Part shown: positions 15,997 to 25,607 of the stretch, piece after piece
Layout: the number at the start of each line of letters is the position of its first letter
Numbering within the stretch: position 1 is the first letter of the stretch
Assembly (NCBI GenBank): GCA_964552945.1
Contig: CAZKIP010000006.1
Location: forward strand, 7,088-71,087
Reading direction: 5' to 3'
Origin: CAZEAB01 sp964552945
Lineage (GTDB): Archaea > Nanobdellota > Nanobdellia > Woesearchaeales > GW2011-AR9
Length of the DNA: 64,000 nt
Translations under genes and position numbers: made by a program
The notes under the pieces: generated by a model
Told to the model about the DNA's origin: nothing
Seen by the model: only the letters and a program-made list of their open reading frames with translations
Database searches by the model: none

Positions 15997-17773
15997 ATGA
16001 AAAAGGGAATTCTCTGGTGTCTTACTTTCTTAATATTACTCTTTAGTTCATTGGCCGCTGAAGAGATTTACCACCTTAAATTACTAGCGGTACAAGATGA
16101 CGGGGTAAAATTTAGTGGCAGTGATGCAGATCTTTATCTTGAATTAAAAGAAGGAACGGGAAGAGTTTTCTTAGACACCTTTCCANNNNNNNNNNGACAC
16201 CCAAATTTCAACTAGGTTTGCCAAAGAAATTGCTTGTAAACATTTTAAATTAGATTGTAAAAATCACGATTTTATTTATACAATTAAATCAAATTCCAAT
16301 ATTGTTGGAGGACCAAGTGCAGGAGCAGCCATTTCTGCCCTGACAACTATTGCCATCTTAAATTTAAATTATGATAAAGATGTCACCATTACAGGCACAA
16401 TAAATTCAGGAGGACTAATTGGTCCGGTTGGAGGAGTGAAGGAAAAGTTAGAAGCCGCCTCAGACATAAAATTAAAAAAAGTTTTAATTGCTAAAGGAAC
16501 CGGAAATCCTTCACCAATATTAAACTCTTCTAACAGCACGAATGAAACATTAAATTTAGTTTCATATGGAAAAGAAAATCTCAGTTTAGAGGTTGTGGAA
16601 GTTATAGATTTAGATGAAGTATTATTTCATTTGACTGGAAAAGATTTGAATCATCGAAACAATTCATTCATCATTAATCCCCAATATAACAAAATCATGC
16701 AAAGTCTACAAACTGTTCTTTGTGATAGGACAGAACAATTAGAAAAAGAATTAAAAATCAAAGGTAAAAATTTTACAGAAGAAATCAAGGCCAATAAAGG
16801 AAAAGCATTAAACGCAACTAGGAATGAAGATTATTATTCTGGAGCTAGTTATTGTTTTGGTAACAACATTAAAGTAAAAAGCCAATACTACAAAGAGCAA
16901 AAACCTTCTGTAACCCAATTTGCCGTTTTATTCAAAAATTTAAAAACAAAGACCACAGCTTTAGAAAGAAGGGTTGATTTAGAAAAAATTGAAACCATCT
17001 CTGACTTACAAACAATGATGGTAGTTAAGGAAAGGATTAACAACATCAAAGAACAATTAGAAAAAGAAAACTCTACAGATATAAACGAGCTTGCAAATCT
17101 CTTGGGTTATTCTGAAGAGAGATTTTATTCTGCTCTATCATGGATGCAATTCTTTTCAATGGAAGGAAAGAAATATCAAATGGATAAAGATTCTTTGAAA
17201 AATTCCTGTTTACAAAAAATTGCTGAAAGTGAAGAAAGACATCAATATGCCAGTATTTATCTAGGATCAAGCTATTTAAAAAATATTAAAAGAAAAATTG
17301 CCTCTTCTAGAATCGCTCTTGAAAATAATGAAACTGCTCTCTGTTTAATTCTTGCTTCTCAGGCAAAGGCCGATGCCAATGCCATTTTAAGCACTCTCGG
17401 TTTGCAAGAAGAAGCTCTTCTTGAATACATAAAGGGAAAGAGCAAGGCAGCTGAAAGAATAATTTTTGAAAATTCTGCAGAAGGTATTTTTCCAATATTA
17501 GGATATTCTTACTATCAATACGCTAACTCATTGAAAGAACAGGAGAAATACACTTCCTTAGTGTATTTAGAATATGCCTTAGAAATGAGTGAATTAAGCA
17601 TTTATTTTCCTGAAGAGGAGGATTTATATTCATTTTATAGATCAATTAGATTCAACAAAAATGTACTTTATTTCTCTCAAGGGTTTATTTTTGGAGTTCT
17701 ATTAACATTACTTCTAATAACTTTAAGAAAGGTTAGAAAATCTCTAAAAGAGAAAAAAGAGAATAATTATTAA
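15997..17773 (+). CDS. Secreted or membrane-anchored Lon-type (S16) serine protease, split by assembly gap
   Basis: The N-terminal part (15997-16185) has a signal peptide (FLILLFSSLAAEE). A 10-N gap interrupts it, and from 16196 the reading frame continues to 17773. The downstream part shows the Lon protease domain: Ser in VGGPSAGAAIS, then TGTINSGGLIGPVGG and the catalytic Lys in VKEKLEAA. There is no AAA+ ATPase domain. A long helical region follows and a TM helix sits at the end (FSQGFIFGVLLTLLLITL) with a basic tail, so the protease would face outside. The frame shift across the Ns reflects an unknown gap length, not necessarily a broken gene. It may process surface proteins. Confidence 0.8.
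16186..16195. other. Assembly gap (10 Ns)
   Basis: Ten N characters inside the Lon-type protease gene. The frames on the two sides differ by one if the gap is taken as exactly 10 nt, so the true gap length must be different. Confidence 0.99.
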
Positions 17774-17823
17774 CCTATACTTAAGTGTAATTAATAATCA
17801 TTTTTAGAATTTAGGAATATAAA

Positions 17824-17856
17824 CCCCTAGCAAACTGCCGAAACAGTTTGCTGGGG
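17824..17856 (+). promoter_or_regulatory. 33-nt inverted repeat upstream of a short ORF
   Basis: CCCC-T-A-GCAAACTG (17824-17837) pairs with CAGTTTGC-T-GGGG (17844-17856) around a CCGAAA loop: 13 bp with one bulged T. A TATA-like AATATAAAC sits immediately upstream (17815-17823) and a strong ribosome binding site (GAGGTGAT, 17862-17869) follows. It could be an operator at the transcription start or a 5' leader hairpin. The rest of 17774-18032 has only AT-rich DNA and the TATA of the next gene. Confidence 0.5.
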
Positions 17857-17871
17857 AAAAAGAGGTGATAG

Positions 17872-17931
17872 ATGTTTAAACTACAGAAAAGTTGTTCATA
17901 TTTAAACCTTTCGGTCGTTTTAGTATTCTAA
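17872..17931 (+). CDS. Possible 19-residue leader or microprotein
   Basis: ATG at 17872 opens 19 codons (MFKLQKSCSYLNLSVVLVF) before TAA. The GAGGTGAT just upstream is complementary to the archaeal 16S 3' end and is the main reason to take it seriously. It may be a leader peptide linked to the inverted repeat, or a chance match. No function can be assigned. Confidence 0.3.
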   Translation: MFKLQKSCSYLNLSVVLVF

Positions 17932-18032
17932 AGTAGTAAATCCATAAAATTTATAAAGGGCCTTTAAAAAGGCAACATCAGGAATTCTAAGATACGATAT
18001 TTTTTTATATGATACTTTAATTTATAACTAAA

Positions 18033-18761
18033 ATGAGCCTAAATAAGAAATTTGTCCTGATGACAATTATATTAGCAACCTCCTTAATTTTTCTAAATTC
18101 AGCTCTAGCTGCAACCATACAGGGAGCAATTTATAGTACGAATTTGGATGTTGAGAAAGATGTTCTAGTAATGATTGATACAACTCCTTCACAAAAATAT
18201 TTAGCAAAAGATGGAACTTATTCCTTCCAGGTATCTCCTGGAAAATATGTTTTAACAGCAAAGAAGGGACTTACAGAAGTTTCTGAAGAAGTTGAAGTAA
18301 TCAAAGAAGGAGAGTTCATTTATGATCTTTTTATGATGTCAAGTTTAACTGAAGAAGACGAGATATGGAAAAGTACAGAGGAGGACTATTTTGGTTCAGT
18401 AGAAGAAAAAAGCACCCTTGCTTACTGGGTTGCAGGATTTGTTTTTCTTCTTGCCATGGCCAGAATAATTTACTATCGAAAAAAATATGGACCAATAAAA
18501 AAGTTTAGAAAAAAAATAAAAGAAGAGAGTAAGAAAACAATTTATCAACATAAAGCTGAGCTTGCTCAAGAGCCAGATTCTGCAGACAAAGCTTTAGAAA
18601 TAATAAAAAAGCATGATGGAAGAATTTCTCAGAAAAAGCTTAGGAAAGAGATGTTATATCTCTCTGAAGCAAAAGTAAGTTTGATTTTGACAGAACTTGA
18701 GCATAAAGGATTAATTGAGAAAGTTAAGAAAGGAAGAGGGAATGTTATTCTACTCAAATAA
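18033..18761 (+). CDS. Membrane protein with external beta-sandwich domain and cytoplasmic winged helix
   Basis: A 242-residue protein. Residues 1-26 are a signal peptide (ends ALAATIQG). Residues ~27-100 form a carboxypeptidase-regulatory-like beta-sandwich (GTYSFQVSPGKYVLTAKKG). A TM helix follows at ~130-147 and then a basic linker. The last ~70 residues form a winged helix-turn-helix (KALEIIKKHDGRISQKKLRK, then a wing GLIEKVKKGRGN). This is a one-component layout in which an external domain could signal directly to a DNA-binding domain, known from several archaeal families. A TATA box about 25 nt upstream suggests a leaderless transcript. The ligand and regulated genes are unknown. Confidence 0.75.
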   Translation: MSLNKKFVLMTIILATSLIFLNSALAATIQGAIYSTNLDVEKDVLVMIDTTPSQKYLAKDGTYSFQVSPGKYVLTAKKGLTEVSEEVEVIKEGEFIYDLFMMSSLTEEDEIWKSTEEDYFGSVEEKSTLAYWVAGFVFLLAMARIIYYRKKYGPIKKFRKKIKEESKKTIYQHKAELAQEPDSADKALEIIKKHDGRISQKKLRKEMLYLSEAKVSLILTELEHKGLIEKVKKGRGNVILLK

Positions 18762-18872
18762 TTGTAAACCATCCTAAAAAACATCTAAAATATTCATTTA
18801 CAACTCTATATCAGAAAAATTACTGGTAATTCATCAAAACTCTTTTAAATGCAGTTGAATTTGTCTTTTCTC

Positions 18873-21800
18873 ATGAAGTTTGATTCCTATAATCATAAAG
18901 AACTTGAGCCTGGTATTATTAAGTTTTGGCAAGAAAACAAAATAGTTGATAAACTGCGTAACAAAAACAAAAATGGTAAAAAATTCAATTTCTTAGATGG
19001 ACCTCCTTACACTTCTGGAAAATTTCATTTAGCACATGCTTGGAATTATGCCCTTAAAGATCTTTCCTTACGATATAAAAGGATGCATGGATTTAATGTG
19101 TGGGATAGGAATGGGTTCGACGTTCATGGATTACCAACCGAACATAAAGTAATGGACAAATACAATCTAAAAACTAAAGAAGATATTGAAAAGTTTGGCG
19201 TCGACAAATTTGTAAAGGAATGTCAAAAATTTTGTTTAGAGATGGCAGATGTGATGACTAAGGATTTGGTCAGAATGGGAGTAACCTTTGATTTATCTGA
19301 CCCTTACATGGCTTTGAAAACAGAATTCATGGAAGGAGAATGGGATTTAATTAAAAAAGCTTACCAAAAAAAGAAGTTGTATTACGGGGAGAAGGTTCTT
19401 ACTTGGTGTCAGCATTGTGAAACTGCCGTTGCTAAACATGAATGCGAATATAAAAATGTTAACGAACCTTCCATTTTTGTAAAGTTCCCTATAAAAGGAA
19501 AAAAAGACGAGTACTTGATTATCTGGACCACCACTCCTTGGACAATTCCTTTCAACCTAGCAATTATGGTCAACCCAAAACTTGATTATGTTAAAGTTGA
19601 TGTTGAAGGAGAGAAATGGATTCTAGCCAAAGCTTTAGTGGGAGTTGTAGTTCAAGCGGTTGTTGGTAAAAAAATGAAAGTTTTGAAAGAGTTTAAAGGA
19701 AAAAAACTTGAAGGAACTGCTTACAACCATCCTTTTGACAAATTCATTCCAAAATATGCAGAATTAAAAAAAGATTATCCAAATGTTCATACAGTTATTT
19801 TAAGTGAAGAGTATGTAGACACCTCAGCTGGAACCGGTTTAGTTCATTCAGCTCCTGGATGTGGTCCCGAAGACCATGAAGCTTGTAAACCCTATAAAAT
19901 CCCTCCCTTTAACAATTTGGCTGAAGATGGATTCTTTCCAAAAAACATGGGGGTCTTTAGTGGACTTAGAGCAAAAGTTGATGACAAAAAATTCATTCAA
20001 GTAATGAAAGATGAAGAAGTGCTTCTAGCCCAAACAAATGTTGAACACGAATATCCTCACTGCTGGAGATGTAAAAATCCCATCATATTTAGGATTACTT
20101 TTCAATGGTTCTTCAAAGTTGAAGAAATTAAAGAGAAAATTCTCAAAGGAAACAAAAAAGTTCACTGGGTTCCTGACACCTCTCTTCATGCCTACGAATC
20201 GTGGGTAAAAAATTTGAGAGATAACTCGATTTCACGTCAAAGATATTGGGGAACTCCTTTACCTATTTGGAAATGTAAAAAATGCGAAGAAGTTAAAATT
20301 GTTAATTCAAGAAAAGAAATAGAAAAAGAAGGAGGGATACCTCCAGAGAATTTACATATCCCTTGGATTGATAAAGTTAAGCTAGATTGTAAATGTGGTA
20401 GTAAGATGGATAGAGTTTCGGACGTTATTGATGTCTGGGTCGATGCTGGAACTGCAAGTTGGAACTGCCTTAATAATGATCCAAAAAAGATGAAAGAATG
20501 GTATCCTGCTGATTTAATTCTAGAAGCTAAAGAACAAACAAGATTATGGTTCAGTATGTTATCCATTTGTTCTTATCTCTATCTCGACAAAAACGCATTC
20601 AAAAATGTCTATGTTTACGGAATGCTTAATGACATAGAGGGTAAGAAGATGAGTAAAAGTATTGGAAATATCATTTCCCCCTATGAATTAATTGACAAAC
20701 ACGGAGTTGACGTACTTAGATTTTACATGTGTCAAAATAATGCGGGTCAGGACATCAATTTTAGTTGGGACGAATGTAAAGTTAAACATCGACAATTAAA
20801 CATTCTTTGGAACGTTCAAAAATTGTTGATAAACCTATCTAAAGAAAACAACTTAAACCCTTTCAAAATTGAAGAGAAAGAAGTAAAAAGTAACTTTAAA
20901 GAAGAAGAAAAATATATCCTTTCAAAATTAAATAGTACCATCGAAAAAACAACAAATTTATTTGAAAAGTATCAAATAGATGAAGCAATTCTACCTCTAC
21001 AAGAACTATTTTTAGAACTTTCTAGAACTTACATCCAAATGATTAGGGATAAAAGTTCTCTAGGGTCTGAGAAAGAGAAGAAAGTATGTGTTTACGTGAT
21101 AGGCAAGGTGTTTTTTGATTTGCTAAAAATGATGAGTATTGTTACTCCTTTCATTTCTGAAGCCATCTATTTGAATTTGCAAGAAGAATTTAAACTTTCT
21201 GAGAAAAGTATTAGCCATTTTTCCTGGCCTAAAGGAGACAAGAAAAAGATTGATACTAAGTTAGAAAAAGAAGTAGAAATTGCACGACAAATAATCACCG
21301 CAAGTTCGGCAGCCAGGGAAAAATCCTCGCTGGGATTAAGGTGGCCAATTAAAGAAATAATCATTGCTAAAGCAGATAAAGAAATTTCTTCAGCAGTAAA
21401 AAAATTAAGTGGAATTATAAAAAATCAGGTTAATTGTAAAGATATCAAGTTTGTAGACAATTTGAAAGGAATTTCTCACAAAATTAGACCAGATTATGCT
21501 AAAATAGGTCCTGTTTATGGGAACATTTTACCACAGATAATTGCTAAAATAAATAAAGAAGATCCAAAGAAAATAATGAAGTCTTTAGAAAAAGGGAGTT
21601 ATGATTTCAAAGTTGAAAAGAAAGAAGTAAATATTACCAAAGAGATGTTATTTATTGAAGAAGAAGTTCCTAAACCTTACTTCATGTCCTCTTGGAAAGG
21701 TCTCTCAATATATGTTAATGCTGAAAGAACTAAAGAATTGGAAGCCGAAGGTTATAGTAGAGAAGTCATGAGACATTTACAATCTTCAAGAAAGAAAGCT

Positions 21801-22007
21801 GGATTACAAAAAACAGATTTTATTTTTCTAACTTTAACTGCAAGTGAAGAAATGAAAGACAAATTGCTAATGTTTGAAAAAGAAATTAAAGATAAAGTTG
21901 GAGCTCAAGAAATGACGATTGTTTCTACAAAAACTCCTAAACAGCAGTTCCAAGAAGAATTCAAAGTAAAGAAAGAAAGTTTTATTGCAACTTTTAGTAA
22001 AGTTTGA
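18873..22007 (+). CDS. ileS: Isoleucyl-tRNA synthetase
   Basis: Class I aminoacyl-tRNA synthetase charging tRNA-Ile. It has the HIGH-type motif in PYTSGKFHLAHAWN, a large CP1 editing domain (WTTTPWTIPFNLA, and GTGLVHSAPGCGPEDHEA), zinc-type Cys pairs (CxxC in WKCKKCEE), the KMSKS motif in GKKMSKSIGN, and a C-terminal anticodon-binding region ending with the archaeal/eukaryotic-type extension. Length (~1044 aa) is normal. I chose ATG 18873 (MKFDSYNHKELE), which matches the family start. An upstream ATG at 18849 in frame adds eight residues. Confidence 0.96.
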   Translation: MKFDSYNHKELEPGIIKFWQENKIVDKLRNKNKNGKKFNFLDGPPYTSGKFHLAHAWNYALKDLSLRYKRMHGFNVWDRNGFDVHGLPTEHKVMDKYNLKTKEDIEKFGVDKFVKECQKFCLEMADVMTKDLVRMGVTFDLSDPYMALKTEFMEGEWDLIKKAYQKKKLYYGEKVLTWCQHCETAVAKHECEYKNVNEPSIFVKFPIKGKKDEYLIIWTTTPWTIPFNLAIMVNPKLDYVKVDVEGEKWILAKALVGVVVQAVVGKKMKVLKEFKGKKLEGTAYNHPFDKFIPKYAELKKDYPNVHTVILSEEYVDTSAGTGLVHSAPGCGPEDHEACKPYKIPPFNNLAEDGFFPKNMGVFSGLRAKVDDKKFIQVMKDEEVLLAQTNVEHEYPHCWRCKNPIIFRITFQWFFKVEEIKEKILKGNKKVHWVPDTSLHAYESWVKNLRDNSISRQRYWGTPLPIWKCKKCEEVKIVNSRKEIEKEGGIPPENLHIPWIDKVKLDCKCGSKMDRVSDVIDVWVDAGTASWNCLNNDPKKMKEWYPADLILEAKEQTRLWFSMLSICSYLYLDKNAFKNVYVYGMLNDIEGKKMSKSIGNIISPYELIDKHGVDVLRFYMCQNNAGQDINFSWDECKVKHRQLNILWNVQKLLINLSKENNLNPFKIEEKEVKSNFKEEEKYILSKLNSTIEKTTNLFEKYQIDEAILPLQELFLELSRTYIQMIRDKSSLGSEKEKKVCVYVIGKVFFDLLKMMSIVTPFISEAIYLNLQEEFKLSEKSISHFSWPKGDKKKIDTKLEKEVEIARQIITASSAAREKSSLGLRWPIKEIIIAKADKEISSAVKKLSGIIKNQVNCKDIKFVDNLKGISHKIRPDYAKIGPVYGNILPQIIAKINKEDPKKIMKSLEKGSYDFKVEKKEVNITKEMLFIEEEVPKPYFMSSWKGLSIYVNAERTKELEAEGYSREVMRHLQSSRKKAGLQKTDFIFLTLTASEEMKDKLLMFEKEIKDKVGAQEMTIVSTKTPKQQFQEEFKVKKESFIATFSKV

Positions 22008-22078
22008 AGTTTATTCTCAGTGATATTTAATTGTCAATAAGAAATATTTATATAGCCAAAAATATTGGTAAAACTAAA

Positions 22079-22603
22079 ATGGAAGTTTCTAAGATGGTCT
22101 TGCGGTACAATGGTTTGTTTGATTTTGATGGATTGTACGCCGCAATCATTGATTGGGCTAAAAATTATGGTTACTTCTGGAATGAAACTGTCTATAAACA
22201 TAAAGTTCCTTCACCGGCTGGAGCTGAACAAGAATTTCTATGGGTTTTGAAAAAGAATGTTACAGATTATATTGGTTATGAGATTTCCATGATAGTTCAC
22301 ATGTACGATTTTACAGAAGTTCACGTTGACATGGGAAATAGAAAAAAAACTCTCGCTAATGCCCGCTTATACATCATTTTTACTGGAAATTTAAAATTGG
22401 ATTGGCAAAAGAAATTGTCAGGGAGTCGTTTTTTCAGTAAACTCGGAGAATGGTATAAAGGAATAATTATGAAGAAAGAGCTTGGCTCAGTTCATGCAGA
22501 TAACCTTCATTACAGAATATTAAACTTACATTCTTTAGTTAAACAATATTTCGATATGCAAACTAAGAAATATGAATATAAAGGTTATTTGAAAGAAAAT
22601 TGA
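22079..22603 (+). CDS. Conserved-looking hypothetical protein
   Basis: A 174-residue soluble protein that I do not recognise. It begins MEVSKMVLRYNGLFDFDGLY, is rich in aromatic residues (YGYFWNE, WYKGII) and has no signal peptide or clear TM helix. ATG 22079 is preferred over a TTG at 22031 because a TATA-like TATTTATATA lies about 26-35 nt before it. It directly follows ileS but probably has its own promoter. The pattern of beta strands plus Trp/Tyr suggests a compact alpha/beta fold, but function is unknown. Confidence 0.7.
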   Translation: MEVSKMVLRYNGLFDFDGLYAAIIDWAKNYGYFWNETVYKHKVPSPAGAEQEFLWVLKKNVTDYIGYEISMIVHMYDFTEVHVDMGNRKKTLANARLYIIFTGNLKLDWQKKLSGSRFFSKLGEWYKGIIMKKELGSVHADNLHYRILNLHSLVKQYFDMQTKKYEYKGYLKEN

Positions 22604-22673
22604 CTTCAAATTAAATTTTATTTTTGTATATTAATTTTTTATAATATTATTAAGTTAATGATTATGAATATTA

Positions 22674-24113
22674 TCAATAACTTTTACCAAAATAGAACCA
22701 GCTTTTTGCTTTATGTTTGCAAGCAAAACAATTTCCAGTAGCCTTTTTTCCTGGAGAATTTAAAGATTTAGCTCCGGTTTTCTCTTTGAAAGATTCTTCA
22801 CAATCTCCTTCGCCACACCAAGGAGCAAAAATAATTTTATCCTTTTTGATAGCTTTCCCGGCTTCTTTTAGAGAATTTACTTCTACGATTGATTCCTTAA
22901 GGTAATTCTTAGCTTTCTTTAACATATCTTTTTGAATCACATCTAACAAAGAGGGCACTTTCTTTGAAATTTCATTTAAAGAAATTGCTTTTTTATCTCC
23001 AGTATCTCTCCTTACTATCACCGCTTGAGACTTTTCAACATCTTTTGGTCCAATCTCAATCCTTACTGGAATACCTTTAAGTTCCCATTCATTGAACTTC
23101 CATCCAGGAGAATAGCCATCCCTTTCATCTAAATAAGTGGAAACACCTAGCTTTTGAAGCTCTTGTAACAAATTCCTAGCTTCTTTGAGAACTTTCTTCT
23201 TCGTATTATCAAATATAATAGGTACAATAACGGCTTGAGTCGGAGCTATTTTAGGTGGAAGAACCAATCCTTTATCATCGGAATGAACTCCAAAAAGTAC
23301 CCCCAACATTCTAGTGGTTATAGCAAAAGTATTTTGCCAAACATAATCCTTCTCACCTTTTTTGTTGGTAAAAGTTATGTCAAAAACTTTAGAAAAATTT
23401 TGTCCATCATGATGAAAGTCTGGACCTTGGATTGCTTTTCCATTTGGCATTAAAAATTCCATTGAAACAGTGTAAAGAGCACCGGCAAATTTTTCTTTGT
23501 CAGATTTTTTTCCAATCAAAGAAGGAAGAGCCATATAATTCTCACAAACATTATTGTAAATATCAATGATAGGTTTTCTCTCTGATTCCGCTTCTTTTTG
23601 AGTCGCCCAACAGGTATGTCCTTCATTCCAAAGAAATTCCCTACCTCTTAGAAAAGGAGTAGGATGTTTAAATTCCCATCTAACAACGTTACACCACTGA
23701 TTATATCTTAAAGGAAGATCATTGTGGGAACGAATCCATTTTGAGTAAGAATCATACATGATTGTCTCTGAAGTAGGCCTAATCGCAAGCTTTTCACCAA
23801 GTTTGGTATGGCCACCATGAGTTACCCATGCTACTTCCGGAGAAAAATGTTCAATGTGATCTTCCTCTTTTTGAAGTAAACTTTCGGGAATGAATAAAGG
23901 AAAATAAGCATTTTGAATTCCTATTTTTTTAAAATCTGCATCTACAACATTTACTATTTTCTCCCAAATTGCGTAAGAACTTGGTTTATAGACAATACAA
24001 CCAGAAACTGCTGAATAATCAGCCAAATCCGATTTTTGGATAACTTGAGTGTACCAATCGGAGAAATTTTCCGCTTTTTTTACAGTGATTCCTTTTTGAT
24101 CCTTTTTTGACAT
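22674..24113 (-). CDS. proS: Prolyl-tRNA synthetase, archaeal/eukaryotic type
   Basis: Class II synthetase charging tRNA-Pro. Motif 2 lies in VVRWEFKHPTPFLRGREFLW, and the tripartite active site includes GPDFHHDGQNF and GVHSDDKGLVLPP. The C-terminal domain has the extended Zn-binding end of the archaeal type (CGEGDCEES with CFACKHKAKSWFYFGKSY, i.e. Cys clusters before a terminal Tyr). Length (479 aa) is typical, and there is no bacterial INS editing domain. It is convergent with the gene at 22079 and has its own promoter. Confidence 0.96.
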   Translation of the reverse strand: MSKKDQKGITVKKAENFSDWYTQVIQKSDLADYSAVSGCIVYKPSSYAIWEKIVNVVDADFKKIGIQNAYFPLFIPESLLQKEEDHIEHFSPEVAWVTHGGHTKLGEKLAIRPTSETIMYDSYSKWIRSHNDLPLRYNQWCNVVRWEFKHPTPFLRGREFLWNEGHTCWATQKEAESERKPIIDIYNNVCENYMALPSLIGKKSDKEKFAGALYTVSMEFLMPNGKAIQGPDFHHDGQNFSKVFDITFTNKKGEKDYVWQNTFAITTRMLGVLFGVHSDDKGLVLPPKIAPTQAVIVPIIFDNTKKKVLKEARNLLQELQKLGVSTYLDERDGYSPGWKFNEWELKGIPVRIEIGPKDVEKSQAVIVRRDTGDKKAISLNEISKKVPSLLDVIQKDMLKKAKNYLKESIVEVNSLKEAGKAIKKDKIIFAPWCGEGDCEESFKEKTGAKSLNSPGKKATGNCFACKHKAKSWFYFGKSY

Positions 24114-24209
24114 TAAACTAAGGATTAAATGAGAATATATAAAGTTTTGGAATGATAATAGAGAAGAGAGATAGGAAATTATTTAACCTTCCACTAAAAC
24201 AACCTCAAA

Positions 24210-24536
24210 ATGTTCTGTAAAACTTGTGGTACATTGCTTCAACCAAAGAAAACTCCCTATGGTAAGTGGATGAGCTGTCCAGAAGGACATCCTCAACCAG
24301 AATTGGTCCAGAAATCTGAGCCAATTGTAATGGAAAATAGAAAAAAAGGACAGAAGATTGGGGTTTCAGATGGGGAAAACATCCTAGCCGTTCATGATCA
24401 TATTTGTAAGAAATGTGGATATAACAAATGTGAATTGATAGAAGTTCAAGCTTTTTATTCAGATGAAGATCAATTTCTTAGAATGAAATGTGGAAAATGT
24501 GGCCACACAGAAAGATTAGAAGGAAAATTAGGTTAA
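24210..24536 (+). CDS. Transcription factor S / RNA polymerase subunit M-like zinc ribbon protein
   Basis: A 108-residue protein with two zinc ribbons. The N-terminal CxxC pair (FCKTCGTLLQPKK) and CPEGH resemble RPB9/TFS. The C-terminal ribbon has CKKCG with CGKCGH and an acidic SDED tip. In archaeal TFS the tip D-E pair enters the polymerase secondary channel to stimulate transcript cleavage; here the tip is Y-S-D-E-D-Q. I infer a transcript cleavage factor. A TATA box lies about 30 nt upstream. It is divergent from proS. Confidence 0.8.
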   Translation: MFCKTCGTLLQPKKTPYGKWMSCPEGHPQPELVQKSEPIVMENRKKGQKIGVSDGENILAVHDHICKKCGYNKCELIEVQAFYSDEDQFLRMKCGKCGHTERLEGKLG

Positions 24537-24563
24537 AAAAATAAAGAAAAATAAAGAAAAAAA

Positions 24564-25445
24564 TTACTCTTCTTTCAAAGTTGGTAAAACATAAACGTTG
24601 GTAGACTCACCACTCATTGGTTTACCTCTATTGTATCCAAAAGTAGAAACCAGCATCCCATTTAATTCACCATCTAAAGAAAGTTTAGCTATACTTCGTG
24701 CATCTCCAGGTATACCAGAAAATCTCTCATCTTTTTCAACTTTTCCAACTACACCCGTTGAATCATCAACTGAAGTTGCATATACTCCTGGACCACCTGG
24801 CATTCTTGCTTCACCTGGGTGTGTTTTCGCCCAAGGGGCAACCATTAATAATCTATCTCCCAACTCACAAAGACCATACATGAAAGTTGAACCAATAGAA
24901 CGTTGACCTTGTTGCTCCATCTTATCACCATCAACACTATATGTTCTAAGCGCCCAAGAATCGGCTCCTGCATCAATCTCGATAGTAGCAAGAAGGCCAT
25001 TTTTTAAGAACAAAAAGTCTTCAATTCTCTCGCCAAGACTCTTTCTAAGAGGTGAAAGAACTCTTCCAGAAGAAAAGTCGTATTGACCAATCGCTTGAGC
25101 CCCATTTTGAATATAAAATAGCTTACTACCATCTTCACTAAGCTGACCTGCTTGAGCCCGCCTATGTGTATGATCTGTAGAAGTACTTCCCCACAAACCA
25201 ACATGCCTAGCACCATCAAAAGCAGCACTTTTTTCATCAGCTAAAAATACGCTTTCTCCATCATCTGGAAAAACTAGTCCCGTTTCAGAATCATAAGAAA
25301 CTGTTGCTACCCCAAATCCAGGGGTAAAATAATCAGCTGCCACCAACTTTAGTTTTCCATCAACTTCAGTTGTTTTCACACCAACAAAATGTCCGCCTGC
25401 TGATCTTGCAAAAAGCGGTTCTCCAAACTTCATATTATCATTCAT
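24564..25445 (-). CDS. Predicted beta-propeller-like cytosolic protein, function unknown
   Basis: A 293-residue protein with no signal peptide. Repeated segments (e.g. GLLATIEIDAGADSWALRTY, GDRLLMVAPWAK, GMLVSTFGYNRG) suggest seven short beta-sheet blades, as in propeller proteins. I do not recognise the family. The ATG at 25445 is chosen because a TATA box (25478-25489) and the conserved-looking MNDNMKFGEP start fit it; the upstream in-frame extension is hydrophobic. It is downstream of ftsZ but separated by a terminator-like hairpin. Confidence 0.6.
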   Translation of the reverse strand: MNDNMKFGEPLFARSAGGHFVGVKTTEVDGKLKLVAADYFTPGFGVATVSYDSETGLVFPDDGESVFLADEKSAAFDGARHVGLWGSTSTDHTHRRAQAGQLSEDGSKLFYIQNGAQAIGQYDFSSGRVLSPLRKSLGERIEDFLFLKNGLLATIEIDAGADSWALRTYSVDGDKMEQQGQRSIGSTFMYGLCELGDRLLMVAPWAKTHPGEARMPGGPGVYATSVDDSTGVVGKVEKDERFSGIPGDARSIAKLSLDGELNGMLVSTFGYNRGKPMSGESTNVYVLPTLKEE

Positions 25446-25492
25446 AGTTAAAACCTCAATGAAAGAAATTGTTGTGCTATTTAAAAAGATTA

Positions 25493-25575
25493 TCAAACAT
25501 AAAAAAAAGAAAAAAAATCTTGCCCAATTGGTCTGCTACAGGGGGTGGTGTATTAGAACAAGGGATGGGCAAGAT
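25493..25575 (-). terminator. Hairpin plus T-run after ftsZ
   Basis: A perfect 10-bp stem pairs 25517-25526 (ATCTTGCCCA) with 25566-25575. On the minus strand it is followed by two T-runs (8 and 8 or more) interrupted by a C. The interior holds a smaller TACA/TGTA stem around a G-rich loop. It lies between ftsZ (ends 25608) and the propeller-like gene, and fits an intrinsic terminator for ftsZ, although the large stem-loop might also be a separate RNA. Confidence 0.55.
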
Positions 25576-25607
25576 CTTTGGGAAAAATCTTAATTCCAAA
25601 CCAGTCT

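Noticed and set aside
16186..16215. Premature stop in the Lon-type protease
   Set aside because: The apparent frame change and stop come from the placeholder Ns; the downstream frame is open and conserved.
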